From Cyanoderma ruficeps (lineage: Eukaryota > Chordata > Aves > Passeriformes > Timaliidae), in contig VZDJ01000014.1 of NCBI GenBank assembly GCA_008694505.1, positions 465,777-529,776 of the forward strand: DNA of 64,000 bases, in the 5' to 3' direction. Shown here piece by piece: positions 1 to 12,100 of the stretch. The notes beneath the pieces were generated by a model. It was not told where the DNA came from, ran no database searches, and worked only from the letters and a program-made list of their open reading frames with translations. Numbering within the stretch: position 1 is the first letter of the stretch; each line of letters opens with the position of its first letter. The translations under genes and the position numbers were made by a program.

Positions 1-289
1 AGGTTGTGGCTTTTGTTGATGGTTTTACTTTCTTTTTTTTTTTTGGTGTGTTTTTAGAGGTGAGAGTTTATCTCCTCACAGACGAGCAGTGCCGGGCTTT
101 GTATGGCCAAAAGTATCGCCATGAATCTCAAGGCCAGGGTTCTGCCAGCATCCACTGCCGTGCCTCAGTTTCCCCTTTGGGGCGGGCGGGTGAACGGGGA
201 CATGAACGGGGCGCTGGGGGTGCAGGGAGGGAGATTCTCCTTTGATTGTGGGCAGTGATGGGGGAACTCCGGGAACGAGGGTGGGTGAA

Positions 290-450
290 TGGGGACAGAC
301 CCCAAAGGGCCCAGAAAGGGGGGACAGACCCCAAAAGGCCCAGAATGGGGGACAGACCCCAAAAGGCCCAGAAAGGGGAGACAGGCCCCAAAGGCTGTGG
401 TATGGGGGGGACAGACCCCAAAGACTCTGGTATGGGGGGGACAGACCCCG
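290..450. repeat. minisatellite, about 28-bp unit
   Basis: About 5.5 imperfect copies of a 27-30 bp unit beginning ggggacagaccccaaaggc. The last two copies diverge, with 'ctgtggtat' or 'ctctggtat' replacing the 'cccagaa' part. It abuts the CpG-rich patch on its right. Short proline- or glycine-rich open frames across it come from the repeat and are not genes. Confidence 0.9.
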
Positions 451-930
451 GCGGCTCAGACGGAACCCCACGGGCGGGCTCGGAGCGATGCTGAGGGCCG
501 GGCTGCGGGGCTGAGCCCCCGGGGTCGCTGTCAGGGTCCCCCCGGCCGGGCCCCGCTGCCCCCGGAGCCGCCCCCGCCCCGCCCCGGGCCCGCCCCGGGC
601 CCGCCCCGCCCGGCCGGGCCGCGCTGGGCTCCTCCGAGGGTCGCGGGGTCCCTCCCTCTGCCGAGGGGTCCCTCCCTCCGCCGAGGGTCGCGGGGTCCCT
701 CCCTCCGCCGAGGGTCGCGGGGTCCCGGGGCCGCCCTCGCCACGGAGCGTCCCCTCCCCGCCGGCGCCGGGACGGTTCCGAGACGGTCGGTTTGATTTAA
801 AAATTCCATTTTTTTTACCGCGTTTCTAAGGAGGGAAAAGCTGTTTCCCCGCGGCGCGCACGGCCGGGGAGCGGGCGGGGGTCTCGGGGGGGTTCGCAGG
901 GCCGGCAGCGGGGGCTGCGGGGGGCTCTGG
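440..930. promoter_or_regulatory. CpG island, possible promoter
   Basis: Very GC-rich and CpG-dense, with several Sp1-type GC boxes (ccgccccgcc, ccccgcccgg) between about 555 and 620. It includes a 27-bp tandem repeat at 631-730 (core gagggtcgcggggtc), one copy of which is shortened to 20 bp. Vertebrate CpG islands usually mark promoters. PTPRS is on the + strand downstream and is known in other vertebrates to have distant untranslated first exons, so this could be one of its promoters. No exon or start site can be placed from sequence alone. Confidence 0.5.
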
Positions 931-2339
931 GCAGGGAATTCCCGTTCCTTTCCCGCTGCCTTCTCCTCTCCCCGTCCCTCTCCCCCCTCCCTTGGCTCTG
1001 CCCATCCCTCTCCCGTTCCCTCTCCCCCTTTTTTCCCCCAGCCGAGCGCTCACAGGAGCGTTTTGCTGCGGAACGAGAAAATGGGAGAAGCTCGTCCAGC
1101 ATCACCATCCCCCTGCGCCCTACCAAGGAGCGGCTCTGCGCTCGCCCTCTCCCCCAAAACCTCCCCCAAAACCTCCCCCAAATCTTACTGCACCTTTCCT
1201 TTCCGTGCTGGAAATGCCTTTTTATTTTTTAACGAGTCGGAGGCAGCCCGGGGCTGCGGGAGCGGGCAGGACACGGGCTGCAGCCTTTGAGTAACGGACA
1301 GAATTTATTCACTGTAAACATTGCACAACTTCTGCGCTCCGTTTCCCAGGATTAAATAGAACTCATTTTCTCGGCTTTCCGCGGCTTGTTTGCTAGTGCT
1401 ATTAGGCTCCCGCTCAGATTTGTCTAAAATGGGTAATTTTAGAAACATAATAGATGTGGGGGGGGGGAAAGCTTCGTTTAGCTGCGGGAACTCTGTAGCT
1501 GGAAGTTTCGTGAGAAATAACCACATTTTATCCCTTTATTATTCTTTTCTCGCTCTGGCAAAAACGGAGAACTTTTCTGTTGCAGGTAACTCAGATAAGT
1601 TCTGTGTCAAGGCTCTGCCTTTGAATTCGCAGCAGTTGGTCTGACTGGAGGCAGTTATAGCAACAGTTGAAATTAAATTTAAATTTGTGTTTTTCGTTGT
1701 TGGAGAACTCTCCTGCAGCTAAGGAAAGAAGTGTAAAGATGAAGCTGATCATTGCTATATATGAAAAGTGGTTTCTAACATTAACATTATGGTTCTTCTC
1801 CTAAAAAAAAAGAAAAGGAGAGAGAGAGAGAATTCGAATTCTCTAGCCTGTACAGCTCCAGCTTTCTATAGCTGCATCTTGTTATCCTTTAATTTCCCTT
1901 TTCCTGAAAACGTCACTTAGCGGAGGAAAAATCACAAATTCAAGCGCGCTGGGATTGCCACACATGGTACAGGGGAACATCTGCTGGAAAGAGACTTTGC
2001 GAGAATAACAAAATAACAAACCACCTGCGCTGAGCCGCTGTTCTCCTCTGGAACCAGCTCAGCGTTTGTTGGTGTGGGGCTGCGGCCCACGGGCGGCCGC
2101 TCCCGGCTACACGCGGGCCTGGCCAGCCCTGGGATTTTCGGGGCTGACGCTGTTGGTTGGGGTTTATTTAAGGTTTTGGCTTCGCCAGAAAGGAAGAAGT
2201 GAAAAAAAAATCTGCATCTGAGTGAATCAGGCTGTTTTAGCAGGTTCTTCGTGGTTTGCGCGGTTTCCAACGTCAAAGGAGCGCTGGGGGTGGGAGCCCT
2301 GGGCCGCCCCTCGCCCCCTGCGCCGGGCGGGGGGGGCCG
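931..2339. other. non-coding, AT-rich unique sequence
   Basis: No coding exon recognised. 1290-1920 is AT-rich and low in CpG, in contrast to the flanking islands, and looks like ordinary non-coding or possibly conserved regulatory DNA. An 18-bp perfect palindrome sits at 1827-1844. The long reverse frame across 1932-2975 is proline- and arginine-rich and follows the neighbouring GC-rich repeat, so it is not called as a gene. Confidence 0.4.
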
Positions 2340-2620
2340 GTGGGGCTGGACCGGGGGCACCGCGATGGAGGGGGGCTCTGCCCGGGGCTGCCCGGCTCGG
2401 GGGCACCGCGATGGAGGAAGGGGCTGCCCGGCTCGGGGGCACCGTGATGAAGGAAGGGTCTGCCCGGCTCGGGGGGCACCGCGATGGAGGAAGGGTCTGC
2501 CCGGGGCTGCCCGGCTCGGGGGTACCGCGATGGAGGAAGGGTCTGCTCGGCTCTGCCCGGCTCGGGGGCACCGGGATGGAGGAAGGGTCTGCCCGGCTCT
2601 GCCCGGCCGGGGCTGCGCTC
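2340..2620. repeat. minisatellite with alternating 36/46-bp units
   Basis: Six copies of a GC-rich unit anchored on 'caccgcgatggaggaaggg'. Successive gatg anchors fall at 2364, 2410, 2446, 2483, 2529 and 2575, so spacings are 46, 36, 37, 46 and 46 bp. The longer form carries an extra 'gggctgcccg'-type segment. Open frames on both strands are repeat translations. Confidence 0.9.
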
Positions 2621-5041
2621 CTCTCCTCCGCCGCCCATCCCCGCCGGAGGACCGGAATGCCTCCCTTCGTGTTCCTGCTCCGAGAACCAGCCGGGAGGGG
2701 AAGGGATCGTTGTCTTTTATCCCCACGGGAGTGTCTCGTTGGTCCCCAGTGCGGCAAAGAGGGACATCATCACCCGGAGAATCCTTTCCAAACCTTCCTG
2801 CCGAGTCAGAGCGGAGCCGAGGGAGTGGGGCAGTGTCGGGGCTCCTGCTCTGCTCTCCTGCTGCTCTGCAGCCAAAGCAGGGATTTATCAAAGGCCTTGA
2901 AACCAGAGAAGGCCCAGTCATACTTTTGACTTGGAAGAGATGTGCGTCGTTTCTTCTGGGAGGTGGAGGTTCCAAAATAAACCGGCTGGAGGTTCAGTGT
3001 GCCGACAGAGAGTGAATTTAGTATTAAGTACTAAATTCCTGCGAGGGTGACAGTTGCAGCAGATATATGAGGAAATCCCTCATTACCCTGAAGAGCTGGA
3101 AAAGCAGGATATGGTGTTTTATTGTGTTTCTTAACCTTGATCACAGCGAGTTTCAAACACCTTCTTCACCCTGGCTGTTGAGTCTGCCCTGTGGGTACAG
3201 ATTCTTGTAAGGCAAAGCTATTTCACTAGATTTAATCTCTAAGGAGCATGCCAGAAAAACAGCCTTTGGGGGAACGGCAATCTGCTGGCTTCCTCGTCTG
3301 CAGAGTGGGAATGGCAGCGCGCAGCTCCTTGCTGGGAAGAGCTTTAGGGTCCACCGGTGAGCAGAGAGCTGCAGTGCCGTGGTTGAGTCATTCAGCCAAA
3401 AGCGAGGCGACAGCAGAGAGGCGCGGCCCGCCCGGCTCCCGCGGCAGGTCGGCGGCGATGCCAGGAATAGATCCGGTATCTCTGATTCCTGCTCCAGCCT
3501 CCCCGGCTGCTGCGGCGTGTGGGCACAGGCCAAAAGGAGCAGCAGCGCCGGTGTCACCCGGCTACGTGCAGAGGAGAAAGCGGAGGTTGCACAACCCCGT
3601 CCTCGGTGCTTTTTTTAGGGGGGGGGTTGCCCTGCGGTGCCAGGTGAAGGAGTGACACGTTGTCTGACAGGGCTCAGCCAAGAGCTGGAGTGAAGCCACT
3701 GATCCTCATTTCGTGCTGGCTCCTGTGCAGCCCTGGTGTGTAGTAACAACTTTGTGGAGGCTGCTCACCTGAGCGGAATTGTTCACCTGGAAATAAAAGG
3801 CGCTGCACCCCATTACCGCTCCCCCTGAGCCATCCCCTCATTACCGCTCCCCCCCAGCCATCCCCTGCCCTCTGTTGGAAGAGATTTTGAACCCTGTGTA
3901 TATTTTGTTCCCGTGCAAGGCTTTGCTGCCGGAGTGGGCAGGGTTTGCAGCACATCTCATGGCACCAGGGAGGTGCAATCTCGTTACATTCGGATTTATT
4001 TCATGCCGCGTTCGCGGGTGCGAAGAATGAACTGGTAAAATTAGGGACTGTGGAAGGTGTGAGACACCGTGTTTGTTCAGATGCTGACGGTGGGAAAACA
4101 TCTGTTGGAGGCTCTCTTTGAAGGAGTAGCCGCCCTTCCAGAACTCTTTGGTAGGAGTAATAACTGTTGTGGTGGGTGAAACTTCCCGAAGCAGGAGGCA
4201 GCTGGGAGCTGTGAACGTGCCCAGGCTGAGGCAGGGATGGAGACCTGAGGTCTATCAAACACAACTCTACAAGGCTTTGATTCTTCTTGTCTGTCTTATG
4301 CCACTTCTGAAGTGACTTCTGCCTTAATTTTGCACGAGCTCGTGTGCACTTGGGTGAGTTTGGATTCTTTAAGAAACTGTTCTGCCCTTCCTGGCTATTT
4401 ACAGGTAATTTCATGAGGTGGTGAGGGTAAGGGCGTGTTTCCATTTCTCCACGTACTGATTAGAGCTCTCGTTAGGGCTTAGTAAGAGCATTGCCAAAAT
4501 TATTCCAGAATCTGCGTGGAGGTAGATTTTATTTGTGTAACGAAGCCACACGGAGTGCTCAGTTTCAGCGCCAGCTCCCAAATCACAGGATGACTTACCT
4601 ACTAATTTTGACTTGCTATCTATTTCTGAGCGGGCAGGAAGCAGCGCTGCAGCCCAGGGAATTGAGGCAAGGCCCCTGGTTATGGTAATCCTTAAGTAGT
4701 TCATTTGGGTGTAATGCCTTTTTTTACAGTTGCTCCTCTATTACAAACAGATTTTCTGATAATGGCACCTGCGCCATTCGGATGGGATCATTATTATAAT
4801 AGCAGCCAAGTATTGTTAGGGAACGGGGATGTGGAATTTATGTAGGATCGTTACAACGGCAGAAGCAGCAATACCATAAATAAAACGATGCTGCTGCAGC
4901 AGCAGCAGCAGCACCAAACCTGGGTGTGAGCGGGGAAAATGACAGTTCGAATTTCCCCCGGATTTGTGGCGTAGGGCCCTGCCCGAGGAGGAGGTGGGAG
5001 CGTGGGCGGCAGGGGCTGTCCCTGCGGGCAGGGATGGAGGA
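2621..5041. other. non-coding, no gene seen
   Basis: No exon or named element recognised. Local features are a perfect 10-bp inverted repeat with a 5-base loop at 3014-3038 and a short (CTG/CAG) run at 4891-4913. Two 17-bp copies of 'cattaccgctccccc' type sequence lie near 3811-3855. The AT-rich part at 4440-4860 looks like ordinary unique DNA. Confidence 0.4.
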
Positions 5042-5123
5042 GGGAGGAGGGATGCTCACCCAAGGAGGAGGGATGCTCACCCAAGGAGGAGGGATGCTCA
5101 CCCAAGGAGGAGGGATGCTCACC
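5042..5123. repeat. 21-bp tandem repeat
   Basis: Four near-perfect copies of a 21-bp unit with core 'gaggagggatgctcaccca'. The anchor gatgctc recurs at 5051, 5072, 5093 and 5114. Confidence 0.92.
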
Positions 5124-8100
5124 GCCTCCAAAACCATTAGCTGGAGTCTCTTCAGGAGCCAGCCGGGGAGATTGGTGCCATTAATTAGTTGTGGAAACCT
5201 TGTCCTTAATCCTGGGGGTCGTTCCCGGGTCGGTCCCATTAATACAGATTTTTTGGGGTGGGTTTCAGGCAAGGATTTGGAGTGCCCGGCCTGTCGGGAC
5301 AGTCTGTGCGTGTCGCTTCTCTGAGGGAAATGGGGAAAGCTTGGAACTGGATTTGTGAAATGAGGGTGGGGGTTCAGAGAGCAAACAGCCCAGCAGGACC
5401 TGACAGAGGAGGCTGAATACTGGAAGCAATAACACCAAACTGAAGGAAAAGGGAAGAAAGGGTGAAAATTTGTGCGATTTCAAAGGTTACTGAGGGCGGG
5501 GAGTGGAAATCATCCTCCCCTCCACCTCGTTCTCTGAGCAGCTCGCTGGGGATGGGTGTGTTCTCTCTCTCGTGGTCAGGTTTAGCAGAACCAGATAATC
5601 CAGATGGCCAATCTGGAGCGAGGTTTGGTCAGCAAAGCCAAATCTGGAGGGCGCCGGGAGCAGCAACAGCGGCTCTTTAAACAAAGTCCTTGCTAATGCA
5701 GCTCCGGCGTCGTGTGGACAGAGCACAGATGTCTTACTCAGGGTTTGATTTTTTTTTTTTTAAATAAAATCCCTTTTGTTTCCCATCAGTGACCCCTGGC
5801 TTTAAATCCCTGATGCGAGAGGGGAATTGTAACCCTTCGGTGGGCTCAGACGCGGTCGGAATTTTGTCACCGTGTCCCCGGTGAGGGAAGTGGCCGCTGC
5901 GTGTGCCCGGGGTGTGAGGGGCAGAAGGATGCTCGGCTGCTGCTCGGGTTGTTGGGCTTTGAACTCGCGTTTTGCCCGAGGCCCCGTCGGGACGGGGGTG
6001 ATGGGCAAATCGCTTTTTGATGCTTGGCGCTGCCTTTGTCAGTGGACATCTGGTGCCAGGATTGCCGCTGTCGGGCTGGGGGTGGGCTGCAAGGCCGGGA
6101 ATTTGATGGATTAGTGTGGTTGGAGGGCTGGGGGATGGGGACGGGTAGGGTTTCAGCTCTCCCTGCAGGTAGAGAGAGAATTTGGGGATTAGAGGCACTT
6201 TGCTGCAAAGCGGGGAGGACTCGAGAGAGGGAGAAGGGTTGAGAAGAAAATATTCTTCCCGGTTTTCCCGAAGAGATGATGTTTGTTTGCTCTGTGATGC
6301 AGGACGAGGGAAATGTGTCTGTCCGGAGCAGGGGGTGGAAAAAATCCACAGCAAATCTGGTGCCGGTCTGTCCCCTCAGCCTTGTCACCCTTGGGAATCC
6401 TGGCTGCTCGTGCCTGGCTTCAGGGTCACCCGGTTCATTCCCTGCTGCTTCCTGTGGATTCAATAACCTTCTTCTCTCCCCAGAGATCAGCTTAAATTCA
6501 AACTTTATCCTTTACTTAAGGCAGCAGCCTCTCCCCGAGCTCTGTCACAGGATCTGGGTATTTGCGTGGCCCCGTCCATCCCTCTGCCCCGAGGTCACCA
6601 AAGGGGAATTGGCCCTGGGAATTGGCACTTCTGGAGCACAGGAGAGAAATCTGCTGCTGATCTTGAGTGAAGGAGTAGGAAAGAAAGAAAAACTTGATTT
6701 TTAAAAGCTGCCCCCCGAGGGTAAATCATTTGATGTGCCCTGGCCTGGGAAGGGGACACTTCTCCTGCTGTGGGAGAAATGTCCTGGTGGTATCACACGA
6801 TCCCTGCCCGGAGGTCACTGTGCCAGCCCCTGCCCATGCAAATGTCACTTGCCTGCCTGCAGGAGCAGGAGGATTTTCACAGCCATGGAGGCCACCAGGA
6901 ACTGGCCAAAATGGGGACCTCGAGGAACAGGCAGAGTGAAATCCAATCTTGGCCGGGCGCTGTGTTCCAGGATCAAATCCCCGGGTGAGATCTGCCCAGA
7001 AGGTTCAGTGTCTGCTGGCTTTGCCTCCTGGCAGTGCTGTAGGAGTGAGGTGACTTCTCCAGGAGGCCCAGCCAGGCCTTTAACTGGTGTTTTGGGGCTG
7101 CTGGTGCCCACAGGTGTGTGCTTTGGGCAGGGCTGGCTTGTTCCCTGCAGGAGGAAGATGCAGGGCTGCTCTCCACGCAGCTCCTTCTCACCTGGCCCCG
7201 TGCAGCACCGACACAGCCCCAGCCAGGCAGGGGATTCCCTGCTTGTGTGGCAAAATAACCCCTTGTGGGTGATTTTTTTGGCACCATTTCCATCAGAAAC
7301 TGAGAAAATCGTGAGCGAGGAGGAGCAGGAAATGCGTGTGCAGTGAAGGAAACGCCGGGATGGGATGAGGGTGGTACTGCAGAACATGAAACGAGGAGTG
7401 TTGGGGCTCTGGGGGTCTTTGGTCCTTCCTTGTGTTGCACAATGTCCAGGTGCTGAACTAACTGCCTTGAATTTTGGTTTCTTCTCTGTGCTGAACAAAG
7501 TGGTGGCCCAGGGTCATGGCAGCGCAGCAAACCTCGTGTCTGCAAGGTCTCTGAGTATGCAAAACCTTTAAATATCAGTCTGAAGAAGACAGGGGAATGA
7601 AAAACAAGAGATAAAGTTACGACTCCCATCCCGCAAATGTGTTTCTTTAACTTTCCAGCAGCAAAAGGCAGAAAAAATTCGGTGGAGGGGGAAAGGAGGG
7701 AAGAAGTGACTGTAAAAATGCGTGCAGGGAAGTGAACAGCTGTGTCCTGTGAAATGGGAGCTGCTGGGATTCAAAGGATTATGTCACTAACCAAGACCTG
7801 GTGTTTGCTCTGGAGCTGGAGGCTGGAGCCCCGAGCATGCAGGCAGGAGGAGACATCACAGTCACGCCATGGGTGAGCCTGGAAAGGACCTGCAGAGGTT
7901 CAGGCTGCTCCCAGGTTCAGAACCTGGGTTCTGTCCTGCTGGGGAAGGGCTCCAGCAGCCAGGAGGGCTCTGGGTTTGCAGGGTCCTGTGGATCCCGTTC
8001 TGGGGGATGCTCTCCTGCCATCCACACCTTGTTCCTGGTGTACTGAGTGCGTGTGGAGGAGAGAAAATACGGTTATTCACCATTCTCCAGCATTGATAGG

Positions 8101-8379
8101 TTTGGTGTCTTCAATGCCACACAAAGCCACGGGCAGGTGCTGCCCTGTGCTCCCTGCCCAGTCCTGCTGCAGGTCCCGTGCCCAGCAGGGGTGGCTGGGG
8201 CCAGGAAAAGCTTCACCCAGACAGGAGGTTCCTCTGCAGCACCTTTGGGTGCTGCTGGGCTGGATGGAGCAGCAGAGCCTGGAGAGTCTGATGGTCCAGG
8301 GCTGCCTGTCTGCAGGGGAAGGAGCTGCAGTCCATCACCAGGAGCCCATTCCCCCTGCCCAGGGTGGAGAGCCCGATTC
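5124..8379. other. non-coding, no gene seen
   Basis: Mixed GC-moderate unique sequence. No splice-bounded coding segment, RNA gene or known mobile element was recognised. Open frames up to about 218 codons occur on both strands but show no family resemblance, overlap one another, and have the composition of random GC-rich DNA. Confidence 0.4.
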
Positions 8380-8787
8380 TCACTCGTGTGCCATGGAACA
8401 CCCACCCGTGTGCCATGAAACACCCACTCATGTGCCATGAGACACTCGTGTGCCATGAAACACTCGTGTGCCATGGAACACCCACCCGTTTGCCATGAAA
8501 CACCCACTCGTGTGCCATGAAACACTCCTTTGTGTGCCATGAAACACTCGTGTGCCATGAAACACTCGTGTGCCATTAAACACTCACTCGTGTGCCATGA
8601 AACACTCATGTGCCATGAAACACTCGTGTGGCATGGAACACCCACCCGTGTGCCATGAAACTCTCACTTGTGTGCCATGAAACACTCGTGTGCCATGAAA
8701 CCCTCACTCGTGTGCCATGAAACACTCGTGTGCCATGAAATACTTGTGTGCCATGAAACACTCACTTGTGTGCCATGAGACACTCTC
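8380..8787. repeat. minisatellite, about 18-bp unit
   Basis: Roughly 22 imperfect copies of 'cactcgtgtgccatgaaa', with 'cccacccgtgtgccatgg' variants and occasional small length changes. Translation of the reverse strand gives repetitive MAHE/CFMAHE-type peptides, which are not a gene. Confidence 0.95.
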
Positions 8788-8815
8788 CTGACAGGGTTCC
8801 AGAGCAACTTTCCTA

Positions 8816-8940
8816 AATCGGGATGGGGATGTGTAAATCAGGATGGGGATGTGTAAATCGGGATGGGGATGTGTAAATCGGGGTGGGGATGTGTAAATCG
8901 GGGTGGGGATGTGTAAATCGGGGTGGGGATGTGTAAATTG
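8816..8940. repeat. 20-bp tandem repeat
   Basis: About six copies of 'aatcgggatggggatgtgta', with a/g variation at one or two positions. It starts about 30 bp after the 18-bp array and has an unrelated unit. Confidence 0.95.
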
Positions 8941-9056
8941 CACCATCCCAGTGATTTAGCCCCAGGTGCAGTTGTGATTCAGGATGAATTTCTGTCCCGG
9001 CGCTGCAGTAACAGCTCGTTGTAAAGCACGAGGAAATGGCAGCAGCCCCTCTGTGG

Positions 9057-9110
9057 CTGTCCCCTCTGTGTCCCCTCTGTGTCCCCTCTGTGTCCCCTCT
9101 GTGTCCCCTG
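9057..9110. repeat. 12-bp tandem repeat
   Basis: A little over four copies of 'tgtcccctctgtg'-type sequence with a 12-bp period, inside otherwise unique DNA. Confidence 0.85.
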
Positions 9111-12100
9111 CATCCCTGGGCCCTGTGCCAGCACAGGGGGCTGGGTTTGGTGTCAATCCCTGTCTGTCTCTGGGATAGAGAGATCCAAATCCGTGTCCCT
9201 CCCCGAGCAGGGAAGCCATGGCACAGTTTTCCTTGGGTTTAATAAGGAAGATGAGTGACATGTTAAAAGTGGCTTCAGGTTTTATGCAAAGCCAGTGATG
9301 CTTAAGACAGCTGGGGGGGTTTTAGGGTTTTCAGCAAGTTTTGTTGGGCAAAAAATTCCTTTGGAAGGTGCCTGTGGTCCAGGGTGTGAAATTTCCGTGG
9401 ATTCAAGGTGATGGGAATGGGTGACTTGGGCTTCACACCCCGTTGCCACTCTGGGCAGTTGAGTTTCTTCCCTCCTGCTTTGGGGAAGAAAATGTCAAAG
9501 TCGAGAGAAAGACACGTTTTACTTTGTGGAAGGAATAAACATCAATATTAAAACTTCTGGGGATTTTTATTTTTTTTTTTAAAGATTAGTTTTGCTTCTT
9601 GGCTGTACTCTGGTTTAGATCTGGAATTGCTCCGGAAATGCAAGTTTAGGCAAACACAGAGAAAAGGCGAAGTGTGGACTCCACTGTGCTGTTTTCATGA
9701 TTTGCAGAGCTCTTCTAGTGCTCCAGCATTCTCCTGGTCCTGCCTGATATCCAGGACTTGGTTGTTCCTGAAAATTTAAAGGCCAGGGCTACTGGAAAGG
9801 GATGAACCCCAAAGACTCAATCCCTGTTTGAGGCTTTGACTCTCCTAACACACACACGGTCTTACAAATTCTTAAACCAACCTGTATTCATTTCACCGTT
9901 TCAAAGTGAAATAATTTTTTTTTTTTGAGAAAAATCCGCATTTGCTGTTCCTTGCCTGTAACCAAGTGTGGTTTGTGGATAGCCAAATAAAATTCTTGGT
10001 TCAAAGTGTTTCGGCAATGTGTTAAAGTTTATGGAGCATTTAACAAACTTTTTTTAGTGCGCAATAGTTTATAGTGCCAGCAAACAGCCAAGTGTCACAT
10101 CAAAGTTGTAGCCTTTTCTCACTTAATGGCTCAATGTTTAGTGCTTTTTTTTTTTGGTTTATCTTGGGTGGCTTTTCAGCCCACAGCTCAGAACGGCTTT
10201 TTCTTTCCTTTTTTCCTCCCCCAAAAACTCTAAAAATCAGATTACGGGTACTGATTTAGGGCCCACAATTCAAGCCAAGTGCTTGGATTTATTTTTATCT
10301 TTAAAGAAAGAAAACCACCGAAGGCAAATAATCCCAGTGACTTGAGCGGAGTTGTGCCTGGGCAGTTCCCTGCTGGAACAGGAATCTGCTCCCATCTGAG
10401 GCAGGGATAGTTTTGCCATCAACTCTTGCAAATCCTTCACGATTTTTTCTCTTCACCAGCAGCTGGGATGTGGCTGCAGCTGAGCCCAAGCCCACTAACA
10501 CCAGTGGGGCTCCACCTTTGCTGCCTTTTTGCCCGAATTTTTGGGAATTGTGCCTGTTCTGGGCTGGAAGGGAATTCTGTAAGGGCTTTCCTCTGCCCGG
10601 GTCCTGCAGGAGAGCAGGAAGGAGGGAATGTACAGGAATCTGAACCACCAGAGCAGCTGCTGCCACTGGGAATGTCCTGGAGCTGGGGATTGTCATTTCT
10701 GCTAAACTTGAACCAAATAGGTGTAAAAACCCCAGTAACAGTTTCTAGATAATGCATCGAAAACCACCTGATTTTCTTGGTCGTGGATTTAATTACAATA
10801 ATGCAACACACATACCATCATCACACAAGATCTGTTCAGTAGTAAAGGGGTTATATAACGTTATAAATAATGAAACCTGAGCTGTGGCAGGAGCTCCCTG
10901 TAGCATCCCTGCAAGTGGGAAGTCTCCTGTTCCCTGGGAGTGACACGGGGCTGGATTGTTGAGGTTCAGCCATTTCCAGGGGGCTGGCTTGTGGCAGGGG
11001 TGTGATTTTCATCACAGCCCCTGCCTTCCACTCTGGGTTTGCTCTGGGAATTTTCTGTGGAGTGGCAGACGGTGTAAAATGTCCCATTTAATGCTGACGG
11101 GGTCTGGCATTGGCACGCCCAGTGAATCGGTGCATGAGAGGCATGTAAACAAATTCCAAACCAAAATAATCTGCCTGTGTATTATTAAAAGAAAAAACAA
11201 AACAAACAAGCCAATACGCAGCAATAGAACGCAAGGAAATGCCATTTTGAGTTTCTGACTACAAAGAGCTCTCGCACGTTCCTCCCGTGATTTATATAAT
11301 TGCCGAATCGCTTTGATGGAATTACAGCTCTGCATTCCACGATGGATAATCAATCACAATAAACGGTGTTTACCCCTCTGCTGCAGCGTGTGTGTGTGAA
11401 ACAGACACATCCGAGCGGGAATCGCTCCTTTACGCCGGCGTTTGTGCGGAGTTTGGGCTGTGATTTTTGGGATCTGACGTCTGTGTAAACCTGACCTCAC
11501 CTCGCAGGCTTCAAACTCCTGCTGCCTTCAGCAGGGGCTGTAGTAACTTGCTTTTTCCGCGGTGCGTGTAGGAACATTTTCTGCCTAAATATGCAGTGGG
11601 CTTGTTTGTTTAAATATCACAGCAAATCAAACTGCAGCGAGCAGACGGAGGTGCCAGCACCTGAGAGCTCTCTGTCAGGGCTGGGTGAAGCTTGCAGGCT
11701 GAAATTCTCCCTTTCCAGGCAGCCTTGGAGTCGGTCTTGGCTGATATTAAACGGGCTGTTCTCCGCCTCATTTGCTGCACAAGTTATTGGAGTTTTAGTG
11801 TCTGGCTTTAGAAGGAGAATTTTCTTACCCCATTTCCCAGCTGTGCTGTTGTGGGATGTGGAAACCCTTTTCCTGCAGGATTTCTGGAGTGGAAATCAAA
11901 CCCCTTTGTAGCAAGGGGTACCTGGGATAACGTGTTGGTTTGTGTTTTAAGGGGTTTTTGCAGGTGATGCTGTTTGTTACTGCAGGGAGCACAGCCCTGT
12001 CCTCCCGCGGGGTCTCTCCCTCTTGCCTGCCCCTGTTTTCATTGACTTTCCCCGACTCCAGGGGTTTTTTTGGAAGGCTCAGTGAGGGTTTAAACGCCTT

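Noticed and set aside
1932..2975. 347-codon reverse frame rich in Pro, Arg and Ala
   Set aside because: It tracks the GC-rich minisatellite, overlaps equally long frames on the other strand, and resembles no protein family.
8380..8787. CRISPR-like regular repeats
   Set aside because: Units are contiguous head-to-tail without unique spacers and the genome is vertebrate. This is a minisatellite.
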